Of a stretch of 64,000 bases of DNA, positions 51,827-59,329 are shown in pieces. How positions within the stretch are numbered: position 1 is the stretch's first letter; each line of letters begins with the position of its first letter. Position numbers and translations under genes: made by a program. Location of the stretch: contig CAKRFP010000004.1 in the NCBI GenBank assembly GCA_934320645.1, forward strand, positions 35,761 through 99,760. Reading direction: 5' to 3'. This stretch comes from an uncultured Bariatricus sp. Lineage in GTDB: Bacteria; Bacillota; Clostridia; Lachnospirales; Lachnospiraceae. The notes under the pieces are model-generated. The model was given only the letters and a program-made list of their open reading frames with translations, had not been told where the DNA came from and did not search any database.

Positions 51827-51926
51827 ATGCATCTTATAATAATAAAAATGCATAACAATGCATAAAAATAAATATAAATGCATAAAAATAAGCGATTATA
51901 CATAAAAATACACAGAAATATGCATA
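51827..51926. promoter_or_regulatory. Phased array of ArgR-like half-sites upstream of the argC operon
   Basis: ATGCAT(A) or ATACATA units start at 51827, 51848, 51858, 51878, 51898 and 51920, with steps of 21, 10, 20, 20 and 22 bases, that is, whole helical turns. The consensus is ATGCATAAAAAT. The last unit ends 16 bases before the -35 of the arg promoter. The same units flank the argG promoter. Confidence 0.72.
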
Positions 51927-51942
51927 AAAATCGAAAAACTAC

Positions 51943-51971
51943 TTGCTTTCCAAAATAAAACCATGTATACT
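51943..51971 (+). promoter_or_regulatory. Distal sigma-A promoter of the argC operon
   Basis: TTGCTT (51943-51948), 17 bases, TATACT (51966-51971), directly after the ArgR-like array. It is about 515 bases before argC, with the GC-rich palindromic element in between. Confidence 0.65.
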
Positions 51972-52009
51972 AAACCAATCAGAAAATAAAATAGAATAAT
52001 AATTGTTTT

Positions 52010-52402
52010 TTAAGATAGGCTGAACCAAAACTCGGCTGAAATCATATGGAATTCTTTCATTCCCAAGGGAGACAGGCGTCAAACTTCCAATCCTCATGCT
52101 ATCAAGCATGAGGCAGGAAGTTTGACGCCGCCTCTCCCGCCCGTCGCACCACAATGAGTCGACAAGCATCAGCCCCTACAAATTGGAGAATGTATCCGTT
52201 CGTCAGTGCACAGCTCCTGCGCGAAATATCTTTGCTAAGCAACCCCTCGAAAACGCCGGCACTTGGCAAGGCGAGCGTAAGCAAAGCCGAGCCTAGTACC
52301 GCTGCGTTTGAGCGGAGCGGGAGCGCGGTTGCGTGCAAACATATTTCGCGCAGGAGCGTCCCCTCACCAATCAAAAAACATTCCCCCAATTCCCGCGAAC
52401 CC
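52010..52402. repeat. GC-rich nested palindromic element in the argC leader
   Basis: Edges are approximate. Hairpin A: GGCGTCAAACTTCC (52075-52088) with GGAAGTTTGACGCC (52116-52129), and CCTCATGCT with AGCATGAGG inside. Hairpin B: GCTCCTGCGCGAAATAT (52213-52229) with ATATTTCGCGCAGGAGC (52341-52357), bracketed by an imperfect AATTGGAGAATGT/ACATTCCCCCAATT pair (52181, 52378) and enclosing GCAACC/GGTTGC. Composition is clearly richer in G and C than both flanks. Reading frames within it on both strands look spurious. It looks like a dispersed mobile repeat (MITE-like) or a structured RNA. Its borders match no insertion sequence I know. Confidence 0.65.
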
Positions 52403-52403
52403 C

Positions 52404-52432
52404 TTTACAATGGGGATTAATGGGTTTATAGT
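52404..52432 (+). promoter_or_regulatory. Proximal sigma-A promoter of the argC operon
   Basis: TTTACA (52404-52409), 17 bases, TATAGT (52427-52432), starting at the right edge of the palindromic element and 57 bases before argC. It lacks nearby ATGCATA units, so it might escape ArgR. Confidence 0.55.
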
Positions 52433-52488
52433 ATTTATGATTATGCCTATCTATACACAAATACGGCATTTACGAAAGGATGGTTTAC

Positions 52489-53529
52489 ATGATTAAAGCA
52501 GGAATCATCGGTTCTACCGGTTACGCCGGAGGAGAACTGGTTCGCATTTTAACAGGACATAAAGACGTAGAAATTAAATGGTTTGGCTCAAGAAGCTATA
52601 TTGATAAGAAATATGCAGATGTATACCGCAATATGTTTCAGATCGTAGATGCGGTATGTTTAGATGACAATATGGAACAACTTGCAGATCAGGTAGATGT
52701 GATTTTCACAGCAACTCCACAGGGACTGTGCGCATCATTAGTTAATGAAGAAATCTTATCAAAGGTTAAGATCATCGACCTGAGCGCAGATTTCCGTATC
52801 AAAGATGTCAAGACCTACGAAAAATGGTACGGTATTGAGCACAAGAGCCCGCAGTTTATCGAAGAAGCAGTTTACGGATTGTGTGAAGTGAACAGAGAAG
52901 ATATCAAAGGCGCAAGACTGATCGCCAATCCTGGATGCTATACAACATGCTCCATCCTGACCGCTTATCCGCTGGCAAAAGAAGGACTGATCGATATGGA
53001 TACGCTGATCATTGACGCCAAGTCTGGAACATCTGGAGCGGGAAGAGGGGCAAAGGTTCCGAACCTGTACTGTGAAGTCAATGAGAATATGAAAGCATAC
53101 GGTGTGGCAACACACAGACACACACCGGAGATCGAGGAACAGCTTGGATATGCAAGCGGCAAAGAAGTTGTGATCAACTTCACACCGCATCTGGTTCCGA
53201 TGAACAGAGGAATCCTGGCAACAGAGTACGCGAAGCTTACAAAGGATGTTACCTGGGAAGAAGTAAAAGCAGTTTACGATAAATATTATGCAAATGAAAA
53301 ATTTGTCCGCGTTCTGGACAAAGATGTTTACCCGGAAACAAAATGGGTAGAAGGAAGCAATTATGTTGATATCGGATTTAAGATCGATCCGAGAACAAAC
53401 CGTATCATTATGATGGGTGCGATCGACAACCTGGTAAAAGGTGCAGCAGGACAGGCTGTACAGAACATGAACCTGATCTTCGGACTTCCGGAGAGTGAAG
53501 GTCTTGATCTGGTTCCGATGTTCCCGTAG
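52489..53529 (+). CDS. argC: N-acetyl-gamma-glutamyl-phosphate reductase
   Basis: 346 residues from the ATG at 52489, with GAAAGGA 8 bases upstream; an in-frame ATG at 52480 overlaps it. The NADP-binding start AGIIGSTGYAGGELVR, the catalytic cysteine in ANPGCYTTCS, and HRHTPEIEEQLG are diagnostic. It is the third step of arginine synthesis. First gene of the argC-GNAT-argJ-argB-argD operon. Confidence 0.98.
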   Translation: MIKAGIIGSTGYAGGELVRILTGHKDVEIKWFGSRSYIDKKYADVYRNMFQIVDAVCLDDNMEQLADQVDVIFTATPQGLCASLVNEEILSKVKIIDLSADFRIKDVKTYEKWYGIEHKSPQFIEEAVYGLCEVNREDIKGARLIANPGCYTTCSILTAYPLAKEGLIDMDTLIIDAKSGTSGAGRGAKVPNLYCEVNENMKAYGVATHRHTPEIEEQLGYASGKEVVINFTPHLVPMNRGILATEYAKLTKDVTWEEVKAVYDKYYANEKFVRVLDKDVYPETKWVEGSNYVDIGFKIDPRTNRIIMMGAIDNLVKGAAGQAVQNMNLIFGLPESEGLDLVPMFP

Positions 53530-53563
53530 AACACGGCAGAAAAAGAAAAGGAATGGAAAATAT

Positions 53564-54022
53564 ATGACAACAATTATTCGTGCGATGACAGTAGAAGATT
53601 ATGACCAGCTTCATGCACTTTGGATGAGGATCAAAGGATTTGGAATCCGGAGTATAGATGATTCAAAAGAAGGCGTGGAACGATTCCTGAAAAGGAATCC
53701 GACAACCAGTGTGATCGCCGAAATAGACGGAAAAGTAGTAGGAGGAATCCTCTGCGGACATGACGGAAGAACCGGATGTTTTTATCATGTATGTGTGGAT
53801 CCGGCATACCGCTGTCACGGAATCGGAAAGAGCATGGTTGCCTACGCAATGTCAGCTCTGAAGGACGAACACATCAACAAGATCACACTGATCGCATTTA
53901 CCAAGAATGATATCGGCAATACATTCTGGAGTACGATCGGATGGACTAAGAGACCGGATGTGAACTACTACGAATTCGTTTTAAATGAAGAAAATATTAC
54001 AGCATTTATCGAAGAAGGATAA
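53564..54022 (+). CDS. GNAT family N-acetyltransferase within the arg operon
   Basis: 152 residues from the ATG at 53564 (AAGGAA upstream); a longer frame reaching into argC is unlikely. The acetyl-CoA site reads VCVDPAYRCHGIGKSMV, the R/Q-x-x-G-x-G/A pattern of GNAT enzymes, and the sequence opens IIRAMTVEDYDQLHALW. It is set between argC and argJ with gaps of 34 and 15 bases and must be co-transcribed. A short N-acetylglutamate synthase or another arginine-pathway acetylation is possible; a general GNAT carried along is the alternative. ArgJ can itself recycle and, if bifunctional, make acetylglutamate, so the extra gene is not strictly needed. Confidence 0.88.
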   Translation: MTTIIRAMTVEDYDQLHALWMRIKGFGIRSIDDSKEGVERFLKRNPTTSVIAEIDGKVVGGILCGHDGRTGCFYHVCVDPAYRCHGIGKSMVAYAMSALKDEHINKITLIAFTKNDIGNTFWSTIGWTKRPDVNYYEFVLNEENITAFIEEG

Positions 54023-54037
54023 AGGAGGCTATATACG

Positions 54038-55261
54038 ATGAAAATTATCGAAGGCGGTGTGACCGCAGCAAAAGGATTTGAGGCAGCATCAACTGCAGCA
54101 AAGATCAAATATCAGGACAGAACCGACATGGCAATGATCTACAGCCAGGTTCCATGTGAATGTGCAGGAACATTTACCACAAACGTTGTTAAGGCAGCAT
54201 GCGTAAAATGGGATCAGCAGGTTGTAAAGAGCGGTGCGAAAGCACAGGCTGTGATCGTCAATTCCGGAATTGCCAATGCATGTACAGGTGCAGAAGGATT
54301 TGGCTACTGCAAGGACACAGCAGATGCGGCAGCAGAAGCACTTGGAATTAACGCAGACGGTGTACTGATCGGATCGACCGGTGTCATCGGAAAACAGCTT
54401 CCGATTGACCGCATCGTGGCAGGTGTAAAGGCTCTTGCTGAAAAGAAAAATGATACACTGGCAAATGGAACAGAGGCAGCAAAGGCGATCATGACAACCG
54501 ATACCTGTGAAAAGCAGATCGCAGTAGAGATCGAGGTTGCCGGAAAGAACGTTACCATCGGTGGTATGGCAAAAGGATCTGGTATGATCCATCCGAATAT
54601 GTGCACCATGCTCAGCTTTATCACGACAGATGCAGCAATCACAAAAGAGGCACTTCAGAAAGCCCTCAGTGATGATGTCAATGATACATACAATATGATT
54701 TCCGTAGACGGAGATACTTCTACAAATGATTCTGTTGTTCTTCTTGCAAACGGAATGGCTGAAAATGAAGTGATCACGGCAGACAGTGAAAGCTATAAGA
54801 CATTTGCGGAAGCACTGCATGAGATCAACGAATACCTTGCAAAGAAGATCGCAGGGGACGGAGAAGGAGCAACTGCTTTATTTGAAGTAACTGTAGTTGG
54901 TGCAGATACAAAAGAGACTGCAAAGACACTTGCAAAATCAATCGTATGCTCAAATCTTACCAAGACAGCAATTGCAGGACATGATGCAAACTGGGGAAGA
55001 ATCCTCTGTGCAATGGGATATTCCGGAGCACAGTTTGACCCGGAAAAGGTGGATCTTTTCTTTGAGAGCAAGGCAGGTAAGATCCAGATCATCGAAAATG
55101 GTACAGCTGTAGATTACAGTGAAGAAAAAGCAACAGAGATCCTTTCACAGGAAGAAGTAAAGGCAGTTGCAGACGTGAAGATGGGAAATGAAAGCGCAAC
55201 CGCATGGGGATGCGACCTGACTCACGGATACATTGACATCAATGCAGATTACAGAAGCTAG
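54038..55261 (+). CDS. argJ: Glutamate N-acetyltransferase / ornithine acetyltransferase
   Basis: 407 residues. The protein starts GGVTAAKGFEAASTAAKIKY. The autocleavage site is in KGSGMIHPNMCTMLSF; cleavage precedes the Thr, which becomes the nucleophile, and here a Cys takes the place of the more usual Ala before it. VNSGIANACTG, IGSTGVIGKQLP and DANWGRILCAMGYSG agree with the family. ArgJ moves the acetyl group from acetylornithine back to glutamate and may also use acetyl-CoA. AAAGGAGG precedes the ATG. Confidence 0.97.
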   Translation: MKIIEGGVTAAKGFEAASTAAKIKYQDRTDMAMIYSQVPCECAGTFTTNVVKAACVKWDQQVVKSGAKAQAVIVNSGIANACTGAEGFGYCKDTADAAAEALGINADGVLIGSTGVIGKQLPIDRIVAGVKALAEKKNDTLANGTEAAKAIMTTDTCEKQIAVEIEVAGKNVTIGGMAKGSGMIHPNMCTMLSFITTDAAITKEALQKALSDDVNDTYNMISVDGDTSTNDSVVLLANGMAENEVITADSESYKTFAEALHEINEYLAKKIAGDGEGATALFEVTVVGADTKETAKTLAKSIVCSNLTKTAIAGHDANWGRILCAMGYSGAQFDPEKVDLFFESKAGKIQIIENGTAVDYSEEKATEILSQEEVKAVADVKMGNESATAWGCDLTHGYIDINADYRS

Positions 55262-55273
55262 GAGGTAAGCAAA

Positions 55274-56161
55274 ATGGATCAGGATATGCAGCAGTATCTG
55301 GACAAAGCAGAAGTTCTGATTGAGGCGCTTACTTATATTCAGCGTTTCAACCGTAAGATCATCGTTGTAAAATACGGTGGAAGTGCAATGCTGGACGAAG
55401 AGCTCCAGAAAAATGTCATCAAGGATGTTACATTCTTGAAACTGGTTGGATTCAAACCGATCATCGTTCACGGCGGTGGAAAAGAGATCAGTAAATGGGT
55501 AAGTAAAGCCGGAATGGAGCCGAAATTCATCGACGGACTTCGTGTGACGGACGAAGAGACCATGGAAATTGCAGAGATGGTACTGAACAAGGTCAATAAA
55601 AATCTGGTTCGTATGGTCGAAGAACTTGGTGTCCGTGCTATCGGTGTCAGCGGAAAAGACGGCGGACTCTTAAGAGTTGATAAAAAGCTTTCCATGACAG
55701 GACAGGACGTTGGATTTGTAGGAGATATCAAGAAGGTCAATGCAGAGGTCCTTCTTGATCTTCTGGATAAAGATTTTCTCCCGATCGTATGCCCGGTCGG
55801 AATCGATGATGATTACAACACTTATAATATCAATGCGGATGATGCAGCTTATTCGATCGCAAAGGCAGTTCATGCTGAGAAGCTTGCGTTCCTCTCTGAT
55901 ATTGAAGGGGTATACAGAGACTACGAGGATAAATCTTCCCTGATCACAGCTCTTACTGTAGATCAGGCAAATGAACTGATTGAAAGCGGAGCAATTTCGG
56001 GAGGAATGATCCCGAAACTGCAGAACTGTGTAGGGGCGATTGAAAATGGGGTATCCAGAGTCCATATTCTGGATGGAAGAATTCCGCACTGCCTGCTTCT
56101 TGAGATTTTCACGAAGAAAGGTATCGGAACTGCAATTTTAAGAAACGGTGAAGAAGATTAA
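55274..56161 (+). CDS. argB: Acetylglutamate kinase
   Basis: 295 residues. Amino-acid kinase fold with [50 protein letters not shown] and [14 protein letters not shown]. Second step of arginine synthesis. An N-terminal extension of about 25 residues ([21 protein letters not shown]) is of the type found in arginine-inhibited hexameric enzymes, so feedback inhibition is likely. Gap of 12 bases from argJ. Confidence 0.98.
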   Translation: MDQDMQQYLDKAEVLIEALTYIQRFNRKIIVVKYGGSAMLDEELQKNVIKDVTFLKLVGFKPIIVHGGGKEISKWVSKAGMEPKFIDGLRVTDEETMEIAEMVLNKVNKNLVRMVEELGVRAIGVSGKDGGLLRVDKKLSMTGQDVGFVGDIKKVNAEVLLDLLDKDFLPIVCPVGIDDDYNTYNINADDAAYSIAKAVHAEKLAFLSDIEGVYRDYEDKSSLITALTVDQANELIESGAISGGMIPKLQNCVGAIENGVSRVHILDGRIPHCLLLEIFTKKGIGTAILRNGEED

Positions 56162-56190
56162 CGGGAAGACAAAGAAAGAAGGTAATTCTT

Positions 56191-57372
56191 ATGACGAATC
56201 AGTATATGCAGGAAGAGGACGACGCGATTTTAAAAACTTATAACCGTTATCCGGTTGTATTGGACCATGGAGACGGCGCATATCTCTATGATCCGGAAGG
56301 AAAGAAATATCTGGATTTTTCAGCAGGATATGCAGTATCTTCTATTGGATATAACAACAAAGAATTTAATGACGCTTTAAAGGCTCAGATTGACAAGATG
56401 ATCCATACATCCAACCTGTATTATAATACTACCTGCGGAAAAGCAGGAGAAGATCTGAAAAAGATCACCGGAATGTATAAGGTATTCTTCACAAACAGTG
56501 GTGGAGAGGCAATCGAAGGCGCGATCAAAACTGCAAGAAAATATGCCTACACAAAGAAAACCGGACGTTATGAATTTATCGCAATGGAAAATTCATTCCA
56601 TGGCAGAAGCATGGGTGCAGTCGCACTTACCGGACATAAAGAATACAGAGAGCCATTTGAACCGGTTATGCCTGGCGTACATTTTGCAACCTACAATGAC
56701 CTTGACAGTGTAAAAGCACTGGTAAATGATAAGACTTGTGCAATCATTCTGGAAACCATCCAGGGAGAAGGCGGAATCAACGCTGCAACAGAAGAATTTA
56801 TGCAGGGAATCCGCAAAATCTGTGATGACAACGGAATCCTGATGATCTGTGATGAAGTACAGTGTGGTATGGGACGAAGCGGTGCATGGTTTGCATGGCA
56901 GCAGATGGGAATCACACCGGATATCATGACAATGGCGAAGGCAATCGGAAGTGGTGTTCCGGTCGGCGCATTTGCGATGACAAAAGAAGTTGCAGATAAC
57001 TCGCTGGTACCGGGAGATCACGGAACTACATACGGTGGAAACCCACTTTGCTGTGCAGCGGTCAGCAAGACTATTGAGATCTTTGAAAAAGAGCATATGC
57101 TCGATCATGTCAATGAAATCGCACCATATCTGACACAGAAACTGCAGGAAATCGTGGATACCTGCGATGCAGCCGTTAAAGTAAAGGGAAGAGGATTGAT
57201 CCAGGGACTTCAGATCACCAAGCCGATCGGTGAAGTGACTGCAAAAGCACTGGAAGAAGGGCTTCTGATCATTGGAGCAGGAACAGACGTTATCCGTATG
57301 ATTCCACCGCTTGTTATTGGTAAAGAACAGGTAGATGAGATGGCAGAGATCTTGAAAAAAGCACTTGCATAA
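56191..57372 (+). CDS. argD: Acetylornithine aminotransferase
   Basis: 393 residues. Class III PLP aminotransferase: DHGDGAYLYDPEGKKYLDF, FTNSGGEAIEGAIKTAR, SFHGRSMGAVALTG, CDEVQCGMGRSG and the PLP lysine in MTMAKAIGSGVPVGAF. It makes N-acetylornithine from the semialdehyde formed by ArgC and closes the acetyl cycle with ArgJ. It starts 29 bases after argB and is the last arg gene of the operon. Confidence 0.97.
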   Translation: MTNQYMQEEDDAILKTYNRYPVVLDHGDGAYLYDPEGKKYLDFSAGYAVSSIGYNNKEFNDALKAQIDKMIHTSNLYYNTTCGKAGEDLKKITGMYKVFFTNSGGEAIEGAIKTARKYAYTKKTGRYEFIAMENSFHGRSMGAVALTGHKEYREPFEPVMPGVHFATYNDLDSVKALVNDKTCAIILETIQGEGGINAATEEFMQGIRKICDDNGILMICDEVQCGMGRSGAWFAWQQMGITPDIMTMAKAIGSGVPVGAFAMTKEVADNSLVPGDHGTTYGGNPLCCAAVSKTIEIFEKEHMLDHVNEIAPYLTQKLQEIVDTCDAAVKVKGRGLIQGLQITKPIGEVTAKALEEGLLIIGAGTDVIRMIPPLVIGKEQVDEMAEILKKALA

Positions 57373-57407
57373 AGTCGGAATCTGATTAGAATAAGGGAAT
57401 AAAAGAG

Positions 57408-57468
57408 CCGGTCACCGGATATACTTTCAGAAGAAAAGGAGGTATGAAAGGTGACCGGATTTTTTATT
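57408..57468 (+). terminator. Terminator-like hairpin overlapping the ydcZ-like start
   Basis: CCGGTCACC (57408-57416) pairs perfectly with GGTGACCGG (57450-57458), with CTTTCA/TGAAAG inside, followed by ATTTTTTATT. The right arm contains the GTG start codon of the next gene, and the loop contains its AAAGGAGG. Confidence 0.6.
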
Positions 57469-57882
57469 GCCCTGATTTCGGGGGCGCTGATGAGTGTGCA
57501 GGGGGTATTTAACACACAGGTGACAAAGACGACAGGGATGTGGGTGAGTAATGCCTGGGTGCAGCTCAGTGCATTTGCCATCTGCCTGGTAATGTGGCTG
57601 ATCATGGGAAGGGACAGTGTTGCCGCGATAGGAGAGGTGCAGCCAAAATATATGCTGCTTGGCGGTGTGATCGGGGCAGGAATCACCTGGACTGTGATCA
57701 AAAGTATGGCGCAGCTAGGACCTGCAAAGGCGGCACTTCTGATTGTTATGTCTCAGCTTATTGTGGCGTATCTGATTGAACTGGCGGGATTATTTGGTGT
57801 GGAAAAAGAGCCATTTTCCTGGAGAAAAGTGATTGGTATGGGGATTGCTCTGATCGGCACGGCAATTTTTCAGTGGAAATAG
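57451..57882 (+). CDS. DMT superfamily transporter, YdcZ/DUF606-like
   Basis: 143 residues with five hydrophobic segments. GTG start at 57451, 8 bases after AAAGGAGG. ALISGALMSVQGVFNTQ at the N-terminus and VPKYMLLGG-like QPKYMLLGGVIGAGITW are typical of the short DMT relatives (YdcZ/DUF606), which probably work as dimers. Substrate unknown. The start codon lies in the 3' arm of a hairpin with a T tract, so expression may depend on whether that RNA folds or is being translated. Confidence 0.85.
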   Translation: MTGFFIALISGALMSVQGVFNTQVTKTTGMWVSNAWVQLSAFAICLVMWLIMGRDSVAAIGEVQPKYMLLGGVIGAGITWTVIKSMAQLGPAKAALLIVMSQLIVAYLIELAGLFGVEKEPFSWRKVIGMGIALIGTAIFQWK

Positions 57883-57963
57883 GTTGTCTTTTGGAAAAAA
57901 ATTCGTTACAATAATCATGTCTTGGAAGTACGAGGGGACATGCTCTGCGGAAAAGGAGTATGT

Positions 57964-58626
57964 ATGCAGAAAAGAAGACGGATTTTATATCAAGTATGTG
58001 GAATTATCCTTGGAATCAGTTGTATGCTGTCGGCGTGCCATGAAAAAGAAGAGACCTTTACCAGTGTGGCTGCTGCAGAAGCGGATGCTGGGGATAAGAA
58101 AAACGAGGCAGAATCAAAGGCTGCCGAAGAAAAGCCGGATAGGGCAAAAGCAGATCCGGGTGGTGAAGAAAACGAAGGTTCGATCTGGGTGTATGTATGT
58201 GGCGAGGTGGCAACACCCGGTGTATATGAACTGCAGGAAGGAGACCGCATCACGCATGCCATAGAAGCAGCGGGAGGTCTGACGGAGGCAGCAGGACAGG
58301 TTTATCTGAATCAGGCAGCACATCTGACAGATGGGCAAAGGATCTACGTGCCTTCCAAAGAAGAGGAGCAGTCGCTTACAGAAGAACTTTCACCAACGGA
58401 TAGAGCGGATGGACAGACGGCAAAAGATACAGGAAAAGTGAACCTGAACACCGCCACAAAAGCAGAACTTTTAAGCCTGAACGGGATTGGCGAGTCCCGG
58501 GCGGAAGCGATTTTGGCTTACAGAGAAGCAAATGGCAGGTTTGGAAACATAGAAGATCTGAAGAAAGTAGACGGGATCAAGGAAGGAATCTTTCAGAAGA
58601 TCAGGGAGCAGATAACGGTAGAATAG
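57964..58626 (+). CDS. comEA: ComEA-type DNA-binding protein, predicted lipoprotein
   Basis: 220 residues from the ATG at 57964, with AAAAGGAG 5 bases upstream; longer upstream frames lack such a site. The N-terminus is a signal peptide with lipobox LSAC (Cys25), so it is predicted to be lipid-anchored where classic ComEA has a transmembrane helix. A charged linker leads to an SLBB-like segment (VYVCGEVATPGVYEL, about residues 78-140) and a C-terminal helix-hairpin-helix domain (VNLNTATKAELLSLNGIGESRAEAIL, about 160-220) that binds double-stranded DNA without sequence preference. With ComEC five genes on and ComF at 1441 the DNA-uptake machinery is well represented. Confidence 0.92.
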   Translation: MQKRRRILYQVCGIILGISCMLSACHEKEETFTSVAAAEADAGDKKNEAESKAAEEKPDRAKADPGGEENEGSIWVYVCGEVATPGVYELQEGDRITHAIEAAGGLTEAAGQVYLNQAAHLTDGQRIYVPSKEEEQSLTEELSPTDRADGQTAKDTGKVNLNTATKAELLSLNGIGESRAEAILAYREANGRFGNIEDLKKVDGIKEGIFQKIREQITVE

Positions 58627-58639
58627 GGGAGTGCGCAAG

Positions 58640-59329
58640 ATGGGCAGAAAAGTATTGGTAGTAGATGATGAAAAGCTGATCGTGAAAGGACTGAGGTTCA
58701 GCCTGGAACAGGATGATATGGAAGTTGACTGCGCATACGACGGTGAGGAAGCACTTGAGATGGCAAAAAGAAAAGAGTATGATATGATCCTTCTGGATGT
58801 CATGCTTCCAAAATACGATGGATTTGAAGTATGCAGACAGATCCGTGATTTCTCAGATGTACCGATCATCATGCTCACTGCAAAAGGAGAGGATATGGAT
58901 AAGATCCTTGGCCTGGAATATGGTGCGGACGACTACATCACAAAGCCGTTCAACATTCTGGAGGTCAAAGCCCGGATGAAAGCGATCATGCGCAGGGTTT
59001 CAAAGAAAGATGGAATGAGCGCGGGCGGCAAGGTTGTGGTAAAAGGAGATCTGAAGATCGACTGTGAAAGCCGGAGAGTTTTTTCCGGGGACAGGGAACT
59101 GAATCTTACCGCAAAAGAATTTGATCTTCTGGAGCTTCTGGCGATGAATCCGAATAAGGTTTACAGCAGGGAAAGTCTTCTGAACATTGTCTGGGGATAT
59201 GAGTACCCGGGAGATGCAAGGACGGTAGATGTACATATCAGACGACTGCGCGAGAAGATTGAAGTAAATCCAAGTGATCCAAAATACGTTTACACAAAGT
59301 GGGGAGTTGGCTATTATTTCAGGGGTTAA
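58640..59329 (+). CDS. OmpR/PhoB-type response regulator
   Basis: 229 residues from the ATG at 58640; a GTG at 58631 is in frame but GGGGA at 58626-58630 suits the ATG. Receiver domain with KVLVVDDEKLIVKGL, phospho-acceptor Asp53 in MILLDVMLPKYDG, LTAKGEDMDKI and Lys in YITKPF; winged-helix output domain (LTAKEFDLLELLAMNPNKV, ARTVDVHIRRLREKIE, YFRG end). It overlaps or abuts the histidine kinase gene and lies between comEA and comEC. Confidence 0.95.
   Translation: MGRKVLVVDDEKLIVKGLRFSLEQDDMEVDCAYDGEEALEMAKRKEYDMILLDVMLPKYDGFEVCRQIRDFSDVPIIMLTAKGEDMDKILGLEYGADDYITKPFNILEVKARMKAIMRRVSKKDGMSAGGKVVVKGDLKIDCESRRVFSGDRELNLTAKEFDLLELLAMNPNKVYSRESLLNIVWGYEYPGDARTVDVHIRRLREKIEVNPSDPKYVYTKWGVGYYFRG

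Noticed and set aside
52102..52420. Overlapping plus- and minus-strand reading frames in the argC leader
   Set aside because: They lie in the GC-rich palindromic element, lack ribosome binding sites and resemble no protein family; they are by-products of base composition.
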